Counted from the first letter of the stretch, positions 26,020-34,973 are shown. The stretch: DNA of 64,000 nt from Cyclobacterium salsum (GCF_010119245.1 NZ_WNKG01000002.1:651738-715737); one strand, 5' to 3'. Program-made: numbers and translations. Notes: generated by a model from the letters alone, not told the origin.

Positions 26020-28833
26020 ATGCGCACCCAAAAAAAGTACATTACCTATACCTTCTCCGTGCTATTTCTGCTAGGCCTTTTGGTTTGGATGATGCGCGTG
26101 GTACCCTTTGAAAACAAGCACCGAATCGTTCCAGGGATTGTGTTGGGAGAACGGGTCGATTACAACCGTGACATCCGTCCCATTGTCAACAACAAATGCA
26201 TTGCCTGCCACGGAGGCGTAAAAAAATCAGGGGGATTCAGCCTGCTTTTCGAAGAAGAAGCCCTGGCGGTCAACGAATCCGGAGAGCGAGCCATCGTACC
26301 CGGAAATGTCTGGAAAAGTGAACTTATCAACCGGATCAATCACACAAATCCGGAATACCGGATGCCGTTAGAAGAAGAGCCCCTTTCCGAAAAGGAGATA
26401 GCATTATTTACCCGGTGGATCAATCAGGGTGCTGTTTGGGATGACCATTGGGCCTACAAACCACCACTGGCGCAGCAAGTACCGGACACAGGTAACCCAT
26501 GGGTAATCAATGATATCGATCGATTTGTCATGCAGACCCTGGAGGAGAAGGAATTACAACCCAACCCCTTATCGGACCGGTATTCGCTGATCCGAAGGCT
26601 TAGCTTTGATACCCGGGGTTTGCCTCCCGATTTGGATGAGGTTCAGGCTTATTTGGCCGACAGTTCTGAAAAGGCCTATGAAAAATGGGTGGATCAATTC
26701 TTGGATTCCCCTGCCTACGGGGAAAGGTGGGCGGCCATGTGGATGGATTTGGCCAGGTATGCCGATTCCAAAGGATACGAGGCAGATCGGCCCCGAAAGA
26801 TCTGGAAATACAGGGATTGGCTGATCCAGGCATTTAACGATAACATGCCTTACGACCAGTTTGTCACCGAACAGCTTGCAGGAGACTTATTACCCAATCC
26901 TACCGACGAAAACTACATTGCTACCGCCTTTCACCGGAATACCATGAACAACGACGAAGGGGGCACCGATAATGAGGAATTCCGTGTGGCGGCGGTGCTG
27001 GACAGGGTAAATACTACCTGGACGGTATTGCAGGGAACAACGATGGAATGCGTACAATGTCACAGCCATCCTTATGATCCGATTCGACACGAAGATTACT
27101 ACCGTAGCCTGGCATTTTTTAATCAGACTGCGGATGCCGATATTCCCAGTGAGGCTCCGGTCCTGATCGATTTTAAGTCGGAAGAAGACCAGGAAAAGTT
27201 AAAAAGAATTCAAACCTGGGTCAGTGAAGAAGGAAGTCAACAACAGGAACAACATCCGGATTACTTTACCCGGCTGATCCGTTTGGGAGAAGGCAAGATC
27301 CATCCCCATTATTTCGAACAAATGGACAAGGGCATTCCCGTGAAAGGCACGGCCACCTTTAAGGTGGAGCCTGATATTTATTCGAGGACCCGGAATTTAC
27401 CCTTTGTTGGCGAGGACCGGATCCTGTTTAAGGTTAGAGCCCAAAAAGGGAAAGGGAAAATTAGCTTTCGGCTGGATAGCCTGAAAGGAAGGGAAATTGG
27501 ATCCTGGAATGTGAAGCCTAAAACCAAAACACGGTTTAACGAAGACACAAAGGAGGATGAAACGTATTCGGTGATGGAGGTGATATCGGTCCCGGTAAAA
27601 CCAACGAAGGGAACCCACGATTTGTACCTGGCCTATGAAGGAGTAGAAGGAGAGGAGCTCACCTGTACCTTCGAATGGGTCATGTTGCACCATGCACTTC
27701 CGGGGGAGGAACAGGCCGGATACGAGGAAATAGCGCAAGCCTTTCTGGAGCTTTATAATTCGGAAGCGGAAAAAGAAACCACCCCTGTGATGGTTTCCCT
27801 ACCGGACCGGTACCAGCGTGAAAGCCGGATATTTGAAAAAGGAAGCTGGATTGTACCAGGTGAGCTGGTTTCTCCGGGCCTGCCTGCCATTTGGAATCCC
27901 TTTGAAGGAAACTATGATCCGGACCGCCTTGGATTTAGCCAGTGGCTTTTTAGCCCGGAAAATCCGCTAACGGCACGGGTAATGGTCAATAGACTCTGGG
28001 AACAATTATTTGGCAGGGGATTGGTCTCGTCGTTGGAGGATTTTGGTTCGCAGGGATATGCACCTACTCATCCTGAATTATTGGATTGGCTGGCCTTGCG
28101 GTTTTCTCATGACCTGGACTGGGATATCAAAAAACTACTCAAGGAAATACTGATGTCTGCCACCTACCGCCAATCCTCTCATTTTAAAGATCAAAAGGAT
28201 GACCCGGACCCCTTAAACGAGTGGCTGTCAAGAGGGCCCCGGCTTAGATTGACTGCCGAGCAGATTAGGGACCAGGCACTGGCCGTTTCCGGTCTGTTGA
28301 GCAAAAAAATGAGGGGACCCAGCGTGATGCCCGAACAGCCCGACGGCATCTGGCAGGTGGTATATAGTGGCGACGAGTGGCTCACCAGCAAAGGGGAAGA
28401 CAAGCACCGCAGAGCACTTTATACCTTTTGGAGGCGAACCAGTCCTTACCCTTCCATCATTGCCTTTGATGCACCAAGCAGGGAATTTTGCCTGCCCAAA
28501 CGCATTGATACCAATACACCGCTTCAGGCCCTGGTAACCTTAAATGATCCGGTGTACCTGGAGGCCGCAATTGCAATAGGGCGAAAAGTGCTGGAGAATT
28601 ACACGGAGGACGAGAAGCGACTCGGGCTATTATATAGCCTGGCGATGAGGAGAGGGATCGATCCCGATAAATTGGGCGATTTGCGTAGCTTGCTTCAGCA
28701 AAGCCAGGCCTATTTTGATGCCCAGCCCGATGCCGTTTGCCAGTTGATAGGGGAGGAGAATAAAGCATTGGCCGTATACACCATTGTGGCAAATGCCGTA
28801 ATGAATCTGGACGAATTTCTAATGAAGTCATGA
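26020..28833 (+). CDS. PSCyt1-DUF1549-DUF1553 (PSD1) domain protein
   Basis: A 937-residue envelope protein with an N-terminal membrane anchor (~residues 8-27). The cytochrome domain at ~50-140 holds NNKCIACHGG and RMPLEEEPLS. DUF1549 (PSCyt2) follows at ~155-360 with SFDTRGLPPDLDE and a second CHSHPYDPI motif. A beta-rich middle leads to the C-terminal DUF1553 (RVMVNRLWEQLFGRGLV, LRLTAEQIRDQAL, NTPLQALVTLNDP). This architecture is abundant in Planctomycetes and found in some Bacteroidota. Its biochemical role is unknown. It overlaps the DUF1501 gene by 4 bp. Confidence 0.92.
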   Translation: MRTQKKYITYTFSVLFLLGLLVWMMRVVPFENKHRIVPGIVLGERVDYNRDIRPIVNNKCIACHGGVKKSGGFSLLFEEEALAVNESGERAIVPGNVWKSELINRINHTNPEYRMPLEEEPLSEKEIALFTRWINQGAVWDDHWAYKPPLAQQVPDTGNPWVINDIDRFVMQTLEEKELQPNPLSDRYSLIRRLSFDTRGLPPDLDEVQAYLADSSEKAYEKWVDQFLDSPAYGERWAAMWMDLARYADSKGYEADRPRKIWKYRDWLIQAFNDNMPYDQFVTEQLAGDLLPNPTDENYIATAFHRNTMNNDEGGTDNEEFRVAAVLDRVNTTWTVLQGTTMECVQCHSHPYDPIRHEDYYRSLAFFNQTADADIPSEAPVLIDFKSEEDQEKLKRIQTWVSEEGSQQQEQHPDYFTRLIRLGEGKIHPHYFEQMDKGIPVKGTATFKVEPDIYSRTRNLPFVGEDRILFKVRAQKGKGKISFRLDSLKGREIGSWNVKPKTKTRFNEDTKEDETYSVMEVISVPVKPTKGTHDLYLAYEGVEGEELTCTFEWVMLHHALPGEEQAGYEEIAQAFLELYNSEAEKETTPVMVSLPDRYQRESRIFEKGSWIVPGELVSPGLPAIWNPFEGNYDPDRLGFSQWLFSPENPLTARVMVNRLWEQLFGRGLVSSLEDFGSQGYAPTHPELLDWLALRFSHDLDWDIKKLLKEILMSATYRQSSHFKDQKDDPDPLNEWLSRGPRLRLTAEQIRDQALAVSGLLSKKMRGPSVMPEQPDGIWQVVYSGDEWLTSKGEDKHRRALYTFWRRTSPYPSIIAFDAPSREFCLPKRIDTNTPLQALVTLNDPVYLEAAIAIGRKVLENYTEDEKRLGLLYSLAMRRGIDPDKLGDLRSLLQQSQAYFDAQPDAVCQLIGEENKALAVYTIVANAVMNLDEFLMKS

Positions 28834-30317
28834 GTAAGCGAATCAGTTTAGCCGACGAACAACGATACCGATACCTGCAGAGTAAAACCCGCAGGCACTT
28901 TCTGAAACAATGCACCACCGGATTAGGGGCATTGGCCCTTGGTGGTATGGTGGGTTGTCAAAAGTCCGGAGAGGAGCAAGCCCTGGAATCTCAGGTGGAT
29001 AGCCTGCTCCGGCAAGTACCCCATTTTGCTCCAAAGGCAAAACGCATCATTTACCTGCACATGGCAGGTGCGCCCTCGCAGTTGGAATTGTTTGACTACA
29101 AACCGGAACTGGCAAAACTGGATGGAAAAGACTGTCCCCAATCCCTATTGGAGGGAAAAAAGTTTGCCTTTATTCAGGGCGTACCCAAAATGCTGGGGCC
29201 TCAGGCTGTTTTCAGGCCCAGGGGAGAATCAGGAATGATGGTGTCCGATAATTTACCCCATTTTTCAACGATTGTGGATGACGTTGCCTTGATCAAAACC
29301 ATGCATACGGATGAGTTTAACCACGCGCCGGCACAATTGCTGTTGCAGACGGGCTCACCAAGATTGGGCCGGCCCAGTATGGGAAGCTGGGTAACCTATG
29401 GGCTGGGGTCTGAAAACGAGGATTTGCCGGGTTTTATGGTGTTGGTATCCGGAGGAAATACGCCCGACGCGGGCAAATCCGTCTGGGGCAGTGGCTTTTT
29501 ACCTTCCGTGTACCAGGGGGTCCAATGCCGGTCCGAAGGCGACCCGGTCCTTTATGTTTCCAATCCTTCCGGCATGGATGGGTCTTTGCGGAAGCAGACC
29601 ATTGATGCCATTAACCGGATCAATGAGAAAGAACACCAGGAATTTGGCGATCCGGAGACCTTGACCCGTATCTCCCAATACGAAATGGCCTACCGCATGC
29701 AAACTTCCGTGCCCGACGTCATGGATATAGAGGATGAACCGGCATACATTCACGAGATGTACGGTACGGAGCCAGGGAAAACGTCTTTTGCCAATAACTG
29801 CCTGTTGGCCAGAAGGCTGGTAGAGAAAGGCGTTCGCTTTGTGCAGTTATTTGACTGGGGCTGGGACATGCACGGGGTAGCGGAACGCGAATCCCTTGAC
29901 GAGGGACTACCCATTAAGTGCAAGCCCGTGGACCAGGCCATGACGGCATTGGTCAAGGATTTAAAGCAGCGGGGCTTGCTGGACGAGACGCTTGTGGTAT
30001 GGGGAGGAGAATTTGGCCGTACCCCCATGCAGGAAAACCGAGGAGGCATGGAATGGCCTTTTAAAGGAAGGGATCACCACACAGAAGCTTTTCCGATTTG
30101 GATGGCCGGTGGAGGCGTAAAAGGAGGGTTGACGTATGGTGAAACCGACGAAATAGGCTATTATGGCATAAAAGATAAAGTGCATGTCCATGATTTACAG
30201 GCAAGTATTTTGCATCTGATGGGTATGGATCACGAAAAATTTACCTATTTTGCCCAGGGAAGGGATTTTAGGTTGACGGACGTGTCAGGAAAAGTAATAC
30301 ATAAATTATTCGCATAA
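28830..30317 (+). CDS. DUF1501 family protein (sulfatase-like fold), exported
   Basis: A 495-residue protein with a twin-arginine-like leader KTRRHFLKQCTTGLGALAL ending in a possible lipobox (GGMVGC). DUF1501 features are IIYLHMAGAPSQLELFDYKP near the N terminus, HTDEFNHAPAQLLLQTG, and WGGEFGRTPMQENRGGMEWP with GRDHHTEAFP at the metal-binding region. DUF1501 proteins are distant alkaline-phosphatase/sulfatase relatives, nearly always paired with DUF1549/DUF1553 proteins as here. The substrate is unknown. Confidence 0.92.
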   Translation: MSKRISLADEQRYRYLQSKTRRHFLKQCTTGLGALALGGMVGCQKSGEEQALESQVDSLLRQVPHFAPKAKRIIYLHMAGAPSQLELFDYKPELAKLDGKDCPQSLLEGKKFAFIQGVPKMLGPQAVFRPRGESGMMVSDNLPHFSTIVDDVALIKTMHTDEFNHAPAQLLLQTGSPRLGRPSMGSWVTYGLGSENEDLPGFMVLVSGGNTPDAGKSVWGSGFLPSVYQGVQCRSEGDPVLYVSNPSGMDGSLRKQTIDAINRINEKEHQEFGDPETLTRISQYEMAYRMQTSVPDVMDIEDEPAYIHEMYGTEPGKTSFANNCLLARRLVEKGVRFVQLFDWGWDMHGVAERESLDEGLPIKCKPVDQAMTALVKDLKQRGLLDETLVVWGGEFGRTPMQENRGGMEWPFKGRDHHTEAFPIWMAGGGVKGGLTYGETDEIGYYGIKDKVHVHDLQASILHLMGMDHEKFTYFAQGRDFRLTDVSGKVIHKLFA

Positions 30318-30322
30318 ATTAC

Positions 30323-31774
30323 ATGGAGCTATCATCAGACATCATCATCTTCTTCGGAAGGTTTCACCCCTTGTTTTTACACCTTCCCATTGGCTTTTTA
30401 GCCCTGGGATTCTTGATGGAATTTCTTTCCCGCAGGGAAAAGTTTGCCTACCTGAAACCGGCGATAGGCTTTGTGCTGGGCCTGGGAGCCCTTTCCGCTC
30501 TGGTGACAGCCATACTGGGCTTGATGCTGGCGCAGGCAGGCGACTATGGAGAAGATTTACTGTTTATCCATCAGTGGTCCGGAATTCTTTTGGTGCTCTT
30601 TGCCTTCGGTACCTGGTGGCTCTACGGCCAAAAGCAGAAAAAGGCAACGCTGAAATTTAACCGGGCTTACCTGGGCTCCTTCTCCCTGATGATGGTATTC
30701 TTAGCCGTGGCCGGCCATTACGGCGGATCCCTGACCCACGGGGCAAACTACCTCACCCAATACCTGCCCGATGGAATAAAACAGCTCGCAGGGATGCCGG
30801 TAGAACAAAAAGGACCCCAGTTAATAGAAAATCTGGATGAGGCCGTGGTGTATACCGAAATTATCCATCCCATCATGGAAATTCGCTGCAATTCCTGTCA
30901 CAACGCCAGCAAGAAGAAGGGTGATTTGCAAATGCATACGAGAGAAGCCCTGATGAAAGGAGGGGAAAATGGCCCCATCTTTCAGGCAGGAAAGGCGGCC
31001 GAAAGCGAAATGATCAAACGGATTCACCTGGACCAAAATCACGACGACCACATGCCCCCAAAAGGCAAATCGCAATTATCGGACGAACAAGTATTGCTAC
31101 TGGAATGGTGGATTAACGAAGGAGCTCCCTTCGATAAGAAAGTGCCCGAACTCGAAGCGAATCAGGAGATACAATCAGTATTGCTAACCCTTACCGATCC
31201 CAATGCGAATAAGTCCGAAGTGGAGATCCTGCTGGCGGAAGGCACCACCCCACCGGATCCGGAAAAGCTAAAGGCTTATACCGAGCAGGGAATTGCGGTA
31301 AAGTCCCTTTCCAACGATTCCAACTGGCTGCAGGTGACCTTGTCTGCAAAAGATTCCGTCGATGTAGTATTGCAGCGGTTGGCGACCGACTTCCCCGAGC
31401 AAATTACCTGGCTGGATGTCAAGGACACGCCGTTGACGGATGAGGGGCTGGTCGCAGTGGGGAAAATGAAAAACCTCACCCGCCTACGAGTAGAAAAAAC
31501 AAGCATTACGGATGCTGGCTTGGCCCATTTAGCGGAACTGGAATACCTGGAATCCCTAAACCTTTATGGGACCGAAGTCAGTGATGCCGGCCTGGAGCAG
31601 CTGGCAGGGCTCCCCAATCTGAGGCGTCTTTACGCCTGGGAGACCCAAATCAGTCCGGAAGGGGCCGCAGCGTTTAGTAAAGAGGGAAGTCAGGTTGAAA
31701 TCAATTTGGGGTATGAAGTCAATGTAATTGATTCCCTTAACGTGGAGGTGAAGCCGGTGGCAAATTTAGAGTAA
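30323..31774 (+). CDS. DUF2231 membrane - cytochrome c - leucine-rich repeat protein
   Basis: A 483-residue multi-domain protein. Residues ~1-150 form a DUF2231-type four-TM domain (FHPLFLHLPIGFLALGFL at the start). A planctomycete-type cytochrome domain follows at ~175-275, with CNSCHNASKKKGD and the Met-ligand region DHMPPKGKSQLS. Residues ~350-460 hold leucine-rich repeats of the form LTDEGLVAVGKMKNLTRLRV and ITDAGLAHLAELEYLESL. It begins 5 bases after the DUF1501 gene. Its transmembrane cytochrome could pass electrons for the exported DUF1549/1553 protein; that is inference. Confidence 0.88.
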   Translation: MELSSDIIIFFGRFHPLFLHLPIGFLALGFLMEFLSRREKFAYLKPAIGFVLGLGALSALVTAILGLMLAQAGDYGEDLLFIHQWSGILLVLFAFGTWWLYGQKQKKATLKFNRAYLGSFSLMMVFLAVAGHYGGSLTHGANYLTQYLPDGIKQLAGMPVEQKGPQLIENLDEAVVYTEIIHPIMEIRCNSCHNASKKKGDLQMHTREALMKGGENGPIFQAGKAAESEMIKRIHLDQNHDDHMPPKGKSQLSDEQVLLLEWWINEGAPFDKKVPELEANQEIQSVLLTLTDPNANKSEVEILLAEGTTPPDPEKLKAYTEQGIAVKSLSNDSNWLQVTLSAKDSVDVVLQRLATDFPEQITWLDVKDTPLTDEGLVAVGKMKNLTRLRVEKTSITDAGLAHLAELEYLESLNLYGTEVSDAGLEQLAGLPNLRRLYAWETQISPEGAAAFSKEGSQVEINLGYEVNVIDSLNVEVKPVANLE

Positions 31775-31809
31775 AACGAGAGCGGTACGACCGGGGAGAA
31801 TGGTGAAAG

Positions 31810-31851
31810 TATCGTTATGGGTTTAACGGGAAGGAAGAGGATTCAGCCTGA
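31810..31851 (+). pseudogene. remnant of RHS repeat-associated core domain
   Basis: A 13-codon in-frame stretch reads YRYGFNGKEEDSA before a stop, matching the highly conserved (Y)RYGFNGKE(K/E)D core of Bacteroidota RHS/YD-repeat proteins. No further RHS sequence surrounds it. It looks like a deletion scar of an RHS toxin locus next to the orphan gene at 31973. Short length limits confidence. Confidence 0.5.
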
Positions 31852-31972
31852 AAATCGGGTAGACAATGCTATTACGAATATTGATTTAGGACAAATTATC
31901 CGAATGGCTAGTATCGCAAGCAATTTACCTGGCTTATCAAAAAAGTGAAAGGAAATTTTAAACATCATCCGA

Positions 31973-32605
31973 ATGATTGGAAGGTCAATGATTTTATTAG
32001 TAGTCATTTTTTTTACGATGATCGCTTTTATTAAGGCACAAGAGCAAAAAAAAATTGAATTCAACCACAAGAGATATCAAACGGTCTCAAGAACTATAAG
32101 TCACAAGGATATATGTATAGATTTTATTAATAGTGTTCATTCTAACGACTTTGAAAAAAGTAAAAAGTTGCGACCGGATTTTTTTTTAATAGACGTGTCA
32201 TCAGCGATGATCAGGATACCGGGAAAAGAACCATTTTTAGCAGGGCTGGGGGATTATCTAGATGCATATTCTTCAGATAGTTATGATATATTAGCTTTAA
32301 GTGTTTTTTTGAGAGAAAAGCACAACGTAAGAAAGGATTTGTTTGATAAAATGTTGAGAGGCAGTCTAAGGTTAGACCCTAATAATGTCTCAGCCTTATA
32401 TTTGTTAGCTAAATTTCGTTATGAAAATGATATTGAAAATGATGCATATTATTTAGTTAAAAAGCTGTATACAATTGATAAAAGTTCAAAAGAAATAATA
32501 AGATTATATTCCTTATTTGAAGAAGCATATGGTGAAATAGAGGGGGAGTTGCCTTCTCTGGACGATTTTTTAAAATATGATGTGTCCTATTATGAAGAAG
32601 AATAA
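31973..32605 (+). CDS. hypothetical exported protein, AT-rich
   Basis: A 210-residue protein with an N-terminal hydrophobic leader (residues ~5-21, cleavage near KAQEQ). The remaining sequence is mostly helical. A possible TPR-like pair is seen around LRLDPNNVSALYLLAKFRYEND. Base composition is clearly more AT-rich than its neighbours and codon use differs, consistent with recent transfer. It directly follows an RHS-core scrap, so it could be a leftover immunity or accessory protein of an RHS locus. I do not recognise the family. Confidence 0.55.
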   Translation: MIGRSMILLVVIFFTMIAFIKAQEQKKIEFNHKRYQTVSRTISHKDICIDFINSVHSNDFEKSKKLRPDFFLIDVSSAMIRIPGKEPFLAGLGDYLDAYSSDSYDILALSVFLREKHNVRKDLFDKMLRGSLRLDPNNVSALYLLAKFRYENDIENDAYYLVKKLYTIDKSSKEIIRLYSLFEEAYGEIEGELPSLDDFLKYDVSYYEEE

Positions 32606-32641
32606 ATCTTGTTGGGAGGAGTTCTGGGATCACCCCCGATT

Positions 32642-32663
32642 GGGTGTAGAATCCGCTACACCC
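32642..32663. repeat. REP-like palindrome, copy A
   Basis: GGGTGTAG-AATCCG-CTACACCC is a perfect 8-bp stem with a 6-nt loop. The same sequence recurs at 33574, 34974, 36550 and 37599. Here only the palindrome is present, without the flanking conserved segment. Confidence 0.8.
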
Positions 32664-32721
32664 CACTGGGTTAGGATTAAAAAGTTTGGAAAATGCAACT
32701 AAATAAAGTTACTTTGAGTTT

Positions 32722-32962
32722 ATGTCCAAGAAGGAAAAACTGATCGCCAGGTTTTTGGGCATGCCATCCGACTTTCATTATGACGAGATGGTAAAACTGC
32801 TTGGATTCTTTGGTTTTGAGGAAGTAAAGAAAGGCAAGACCTCATGTTCGAGGGTGAAATTCGAGAACGGTGTGGGTACCTGTCATGCTCCACAAGCCCC
32901 ACCCAAGCGGGATTATGAAGCAATACCAAATGAAACAGGTCAGAGAACTATTGGAGTTATGA
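32722..32962 (+). pseudogene. hicA: HicA family toxin, frameshifted
   Basis: The first ~50 codons read as HicA (KEKLIARFLGMPSDFHYDEMVKLLGFFGFEEVKKGKTS-SRVKF in outline). The catalytic segment LHKPHPSGIMKQYQMKQVRELLEL lies in a different frame from 32885 to the TGA at 32962. A 1-2 base indel near 32860-32885 therefore separates the dsRNA-binding-like core from the essential HxPHP histidine. In its original frame the ORF instead runs on to 33018 with unrelated residues. The downstream antitoxin is intact. Confidence 0.8.
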
Positions 32963-32968
32963 AATCGA

Positions 32969-32989
32969 GCCTGCCTGAGGCAGACAGGC
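32969..32989. repeat. imperfect GCCTGCCTG palindrome
   Basis: GCCTGCCTG-AGG-CAGACAGGC is a 9-bp inverted repeat with one mismatch just after the broken hicA. Similar CCTGCC...GGCAGG palindromes occur dispersed in many Bacteroidota genomes. Here it could be a small intergenic repeat. Confidence 0.45.
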
Positions 32990-33070
32990 ATGGCGAAAAA
33001 CGTCACAAAAAGGAATGATCATAATCCATGCGAGATTCCATATGGCCTTTAAAAAACAAATTATAATCAT

Positions 33071-33412
33071 ATGAAATATCTGGAATACAAAGGTTATACG
33101 GGTAGTATTGAGTACAGTCCTGAGTACAGTCTGCTCTATGGAAAAGTATTGGGAATCAAGGGTTTGGTCTCCTATGAAGGAGAGACTGGAAAACTTCTGG
33201 AAGCGGATTTTAGAGAAGCCATTGATGCTTATCTGGCTGATTGTAAGGAAGGAGGGAAATCTCCTGAGAAGCCGTTTAAAGGGAGTTTCAATGTAAGGAT
33301 ACCGGCCACATTGCATCAAAGGGCGGCTCTATTGGCCATGGAGGCCAAAACCTCCCTGAACAACTTTGTGGCCGAAGCGATCCGGGATAGGGTCGACAAA
33401 GAACCTGCCTGA
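33071..33412 (+). CDS. hicB: HicB family antitoxin
   Basis: A 113-residue protein. The partially degraded RNase-H-like N domain reads YTGSIEYSPEYSLLYGKVLGIKGLVSYEG (outline), followed by DFREAIDAYLADCKEGGKSPEKPFKG. A ribbon-helix-helix DNA-binding C terminus follows (FNVRIPATLHQRAALLAMEAKTSLNNFVAEAI). It normally neutralises HicA and represses the operon. Since the upstream hicA is frameshifted, it may persist as an orphan repressor. Confidence 0.88.
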   Translation: MKYLEYKGYTGSIEYSPEYSLLYGKVLGIKGLVSYEGETGKLLEADFREAIDAYLADCKEGGKSPEKPFKGSFNVRIPATLHQRAALLAMEAKTSLNNFVAEAIRDRVDKEPA

Positions 33413-33503
33413 TTATTTTATTTTGCAGGAATGGGGAGCCGTTCCGAAAAGACACTCGGATACACTTCCTTTTTCATGCCTATCGGCAGAAAAATTTAAG
33501 GGG

Positions 33504-33730
33504 TGAAACGTTCTATGTCTACCTGCCGCAAGGCCCGGAAAAAGGGAATGAGGGGCTTGTAAAAGGCCCGACTGGGTGTAAAATCCGCTACACCCTATTA
33601 TTCCTAACCTCGTTTAAAATTGTAATCTATTACAAGCTAGTTGCAATGGCTCACTAAAGAACCTCTTAGTAAACAAGTGTCCAAAATTTTGAACAATGTC
33701 TGGCTGAGGTTTGAAAAAATATCCAGGCCA
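33504..33730 (+). repeat. REP-associated repeat unit, copy B (left part)
   Basis: It begins with a ~70-bp segment (GAAACGTTCTATGTCTACCT...) shared with 36476. Then comes the GGGTGTAA/CTACACCC palindrome at 33574-33595, TATTATTCCTAACCTC, a TTGCAATGG dyad and the CCAAAATTTT...TGTCTGGCTG segment also seen at 36660 and 37705. The transposase-derived right end is absent here. Confidence 0.75.
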
Positions 33731-33838
33731 TCCATTCCTTGGTTCATTAAATTCATTTGTAATTGCTGTTCGGATAAACTATTTTTAGTGATGGGAGAGG
33801 GTCACCAAATAAGAGATCACTGCGGTTAAAAAATAATA

Positions 33839-34030
33839 ATGATTTTTATAGGGTTATTGATTTTCATTTTGGGCGTATATCTCTACTTTCGGATTATCCG
33901 GAGAGATGAAGTAGGTGTCCATAAATTTAATGCAGGTCATAAGATTAGAAGAAACCTGTTTATTTACGCTCTAATATTAGTAGGATTTATAACGGTAATG
34001 AGGGAGCTGATTGTATGGTTGGCACCCTAA
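33839..34030 (+). CDS. small hypothetical two-TM membrane protein
   Basis: A 63-residue ORF with a hydrophobic segment at residues ~2-17 and another at ~42-60, separated by a basic, charged loop. It lies alone between a repeat unit and a regulator remnant. Coding is plausible from the clean two-TM pattern, but I do not recognise the family. Confidence 0.4.
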   Translation: MIFIGLLIFILGVYLYFRIIRRDEVGVHKFNAGHKIRRNLFIYALILVGFITVMRELIVWLAP

Positions 34031-34046
34031 AAGGTAGAGCAAGTTT

Positions 34047-34232
34047 CTAAAAGAAAAATCCGGTGGTTCGTCCTTGCTTTTTTGATTTCCAATGCCGCGA
34101 CATTTTTCTGGAAGAAGCCTTTGAATTTTCGTTAGTGAACATTTTGTCGTTGCGTTTGAAGACAGCCTGCCGGTCCTCGTCTTCGAGTTGCTGAATTAGC
34201 CTGAGTTGTCCGTTCGTGGTTTTGTCCTCCAT
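34047..34232 (-). pseudogene. C-terminal remnant of XRE-type transcriptional regulator
   Basis: The minus strand reads LRLIQQLEDEDRQAVFKRNDKM, then in a shifted frame KFKGFFQKNVAAL. Together these match the end of Bacteroidota XRE-family regulators (QLDEEDRQTVFKLIDTML...KFKDFFQKNVA). The helix-turn-helix part is missing and the frame is broken. Confidence 0.55.
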
Positions 34233-34411
34233 GAAGACCTCGGATGAGATATTATCGAAGAAACTGAGCGCCTGAATACGGGGCCTATTGAAGCGCTTTG
34301 GGGCTTTTTACAGCTTTTTAACGGTAATGGACTTGTTTAGCTAATCCATTGCTACGCTATCAAATCGCCATCAGCATGTATTGGAGAAACTAAAATAAAC
34401 ATAAAAATCGT

Positions 34412-34419
34412 TAACTTTA
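34412..34419 (+). promoter_or_regulatory. probable -7 element of toxin-antitoxin module 1
   Basis: TAACTTTA differs from TAnnTTTG at one base and lies ~25 bases before the antitoxin ATG. A near-identical element precedes the modules at 35701 and 36997. Confidence 0.4.
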
Positions 34420-34443
34420 GGGATTAAATAAAAAATGATCATT

Positions 34444-34665
34444 ATGGATACTCAATCAATAAAAGTCGAACTTATCCACTGGCTCACCGAGCTACAGGAC
34501 CCGAAAATACTGGAACAGCTGCAGGCTTTCAAACACAGGCAGGAGGGAGGGTTAAGCGATGCCCACAAGGGGTTATTGGATGAGCGGATAGCTTCCTATG
34601 AAAAGGATCCCGGCAAAGCGTTGGACTGGGATGACGTAATGAAAGAGCTTGAAAAGGATTTATGA
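34444..34665 (+). CDS. antitoxin of a ParE/RelE-type module (module 1)
   Basis: A ~73-residue acidic protein. I choose the ATG at 34444 (MDTQSIKVELIHWLTELQD) because the paralogue at 35701 starts the same way (MDIQTEKLRLIEWLAGLND); an ATG at 34435 is also possible. The C-terminal WDDVMKELEKDL helix resembles the toxin-wrapping tail of addiction-module antitoxins. Its stop overlaps the toxin start by 4 bp (ATGA). Confidence 0.82.
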   Translation: MDTQSIKVELIHWLTELQDPKILEQLQAFKHRQEGGLSDAHKGLLDERIASYEKDPGKALDWDDVMKELEKDL

Positions 34666-34964
34666 CCTACCGGATTAAGCTGCTCCCGGAAGCCAGTTTC
34701 GACGTCAAGGAAATAATGGAATGGTACGATGAAGAAAAGCCGGGTTTAGGCGATCGGTTTTTTGAATCCTTAAAATCAGGGCTAAATTACATAAAAAAGT
34801 ATCCATTGCATTGTCAGGTTCGGTATCGGGACGTAAGAAATTTATTAGTGGAAAAATTCCCCTACCAGATTCATTACCGGGTAGAAGAACCGGACAGATC
34901 AGTCATTGTTTTTGCTGTTACACATACCAGTAGGAACCCAAGGGTCTGGAAAAACAAAAGATAA
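34662..34964 (+). CDS. ParE/RelE family toxin (module 1)
   Basis: A 100-residue basic protein with the ParE pattern: YRIKLLPEASFDVKEIMEWYDEEKPGLGDRFFESL followed by a central YRDVRNLLVEKFPYQIHYRV and a C-terminal VFAVTHTSRNP (outline). ParE members poison gyrase and RelE members cleave mRNA on ribosomes; the R-x-P end fits the ParE branch. It is translationally coupled to the antitoxin and ends just before a repeat copy. Confidence 0.88.
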   Translation: MTYRIKLLPEASFDVKEIMEWYDEEKPGLGDRFFESLKSGLNYIKKYPLHCQVRYRDVRNLLVEKFPYQIHYRVEEPDRSVIVFAVTHTSRNPRVWKNKR

Positions 34965-34973
34965 TCCCCGACA

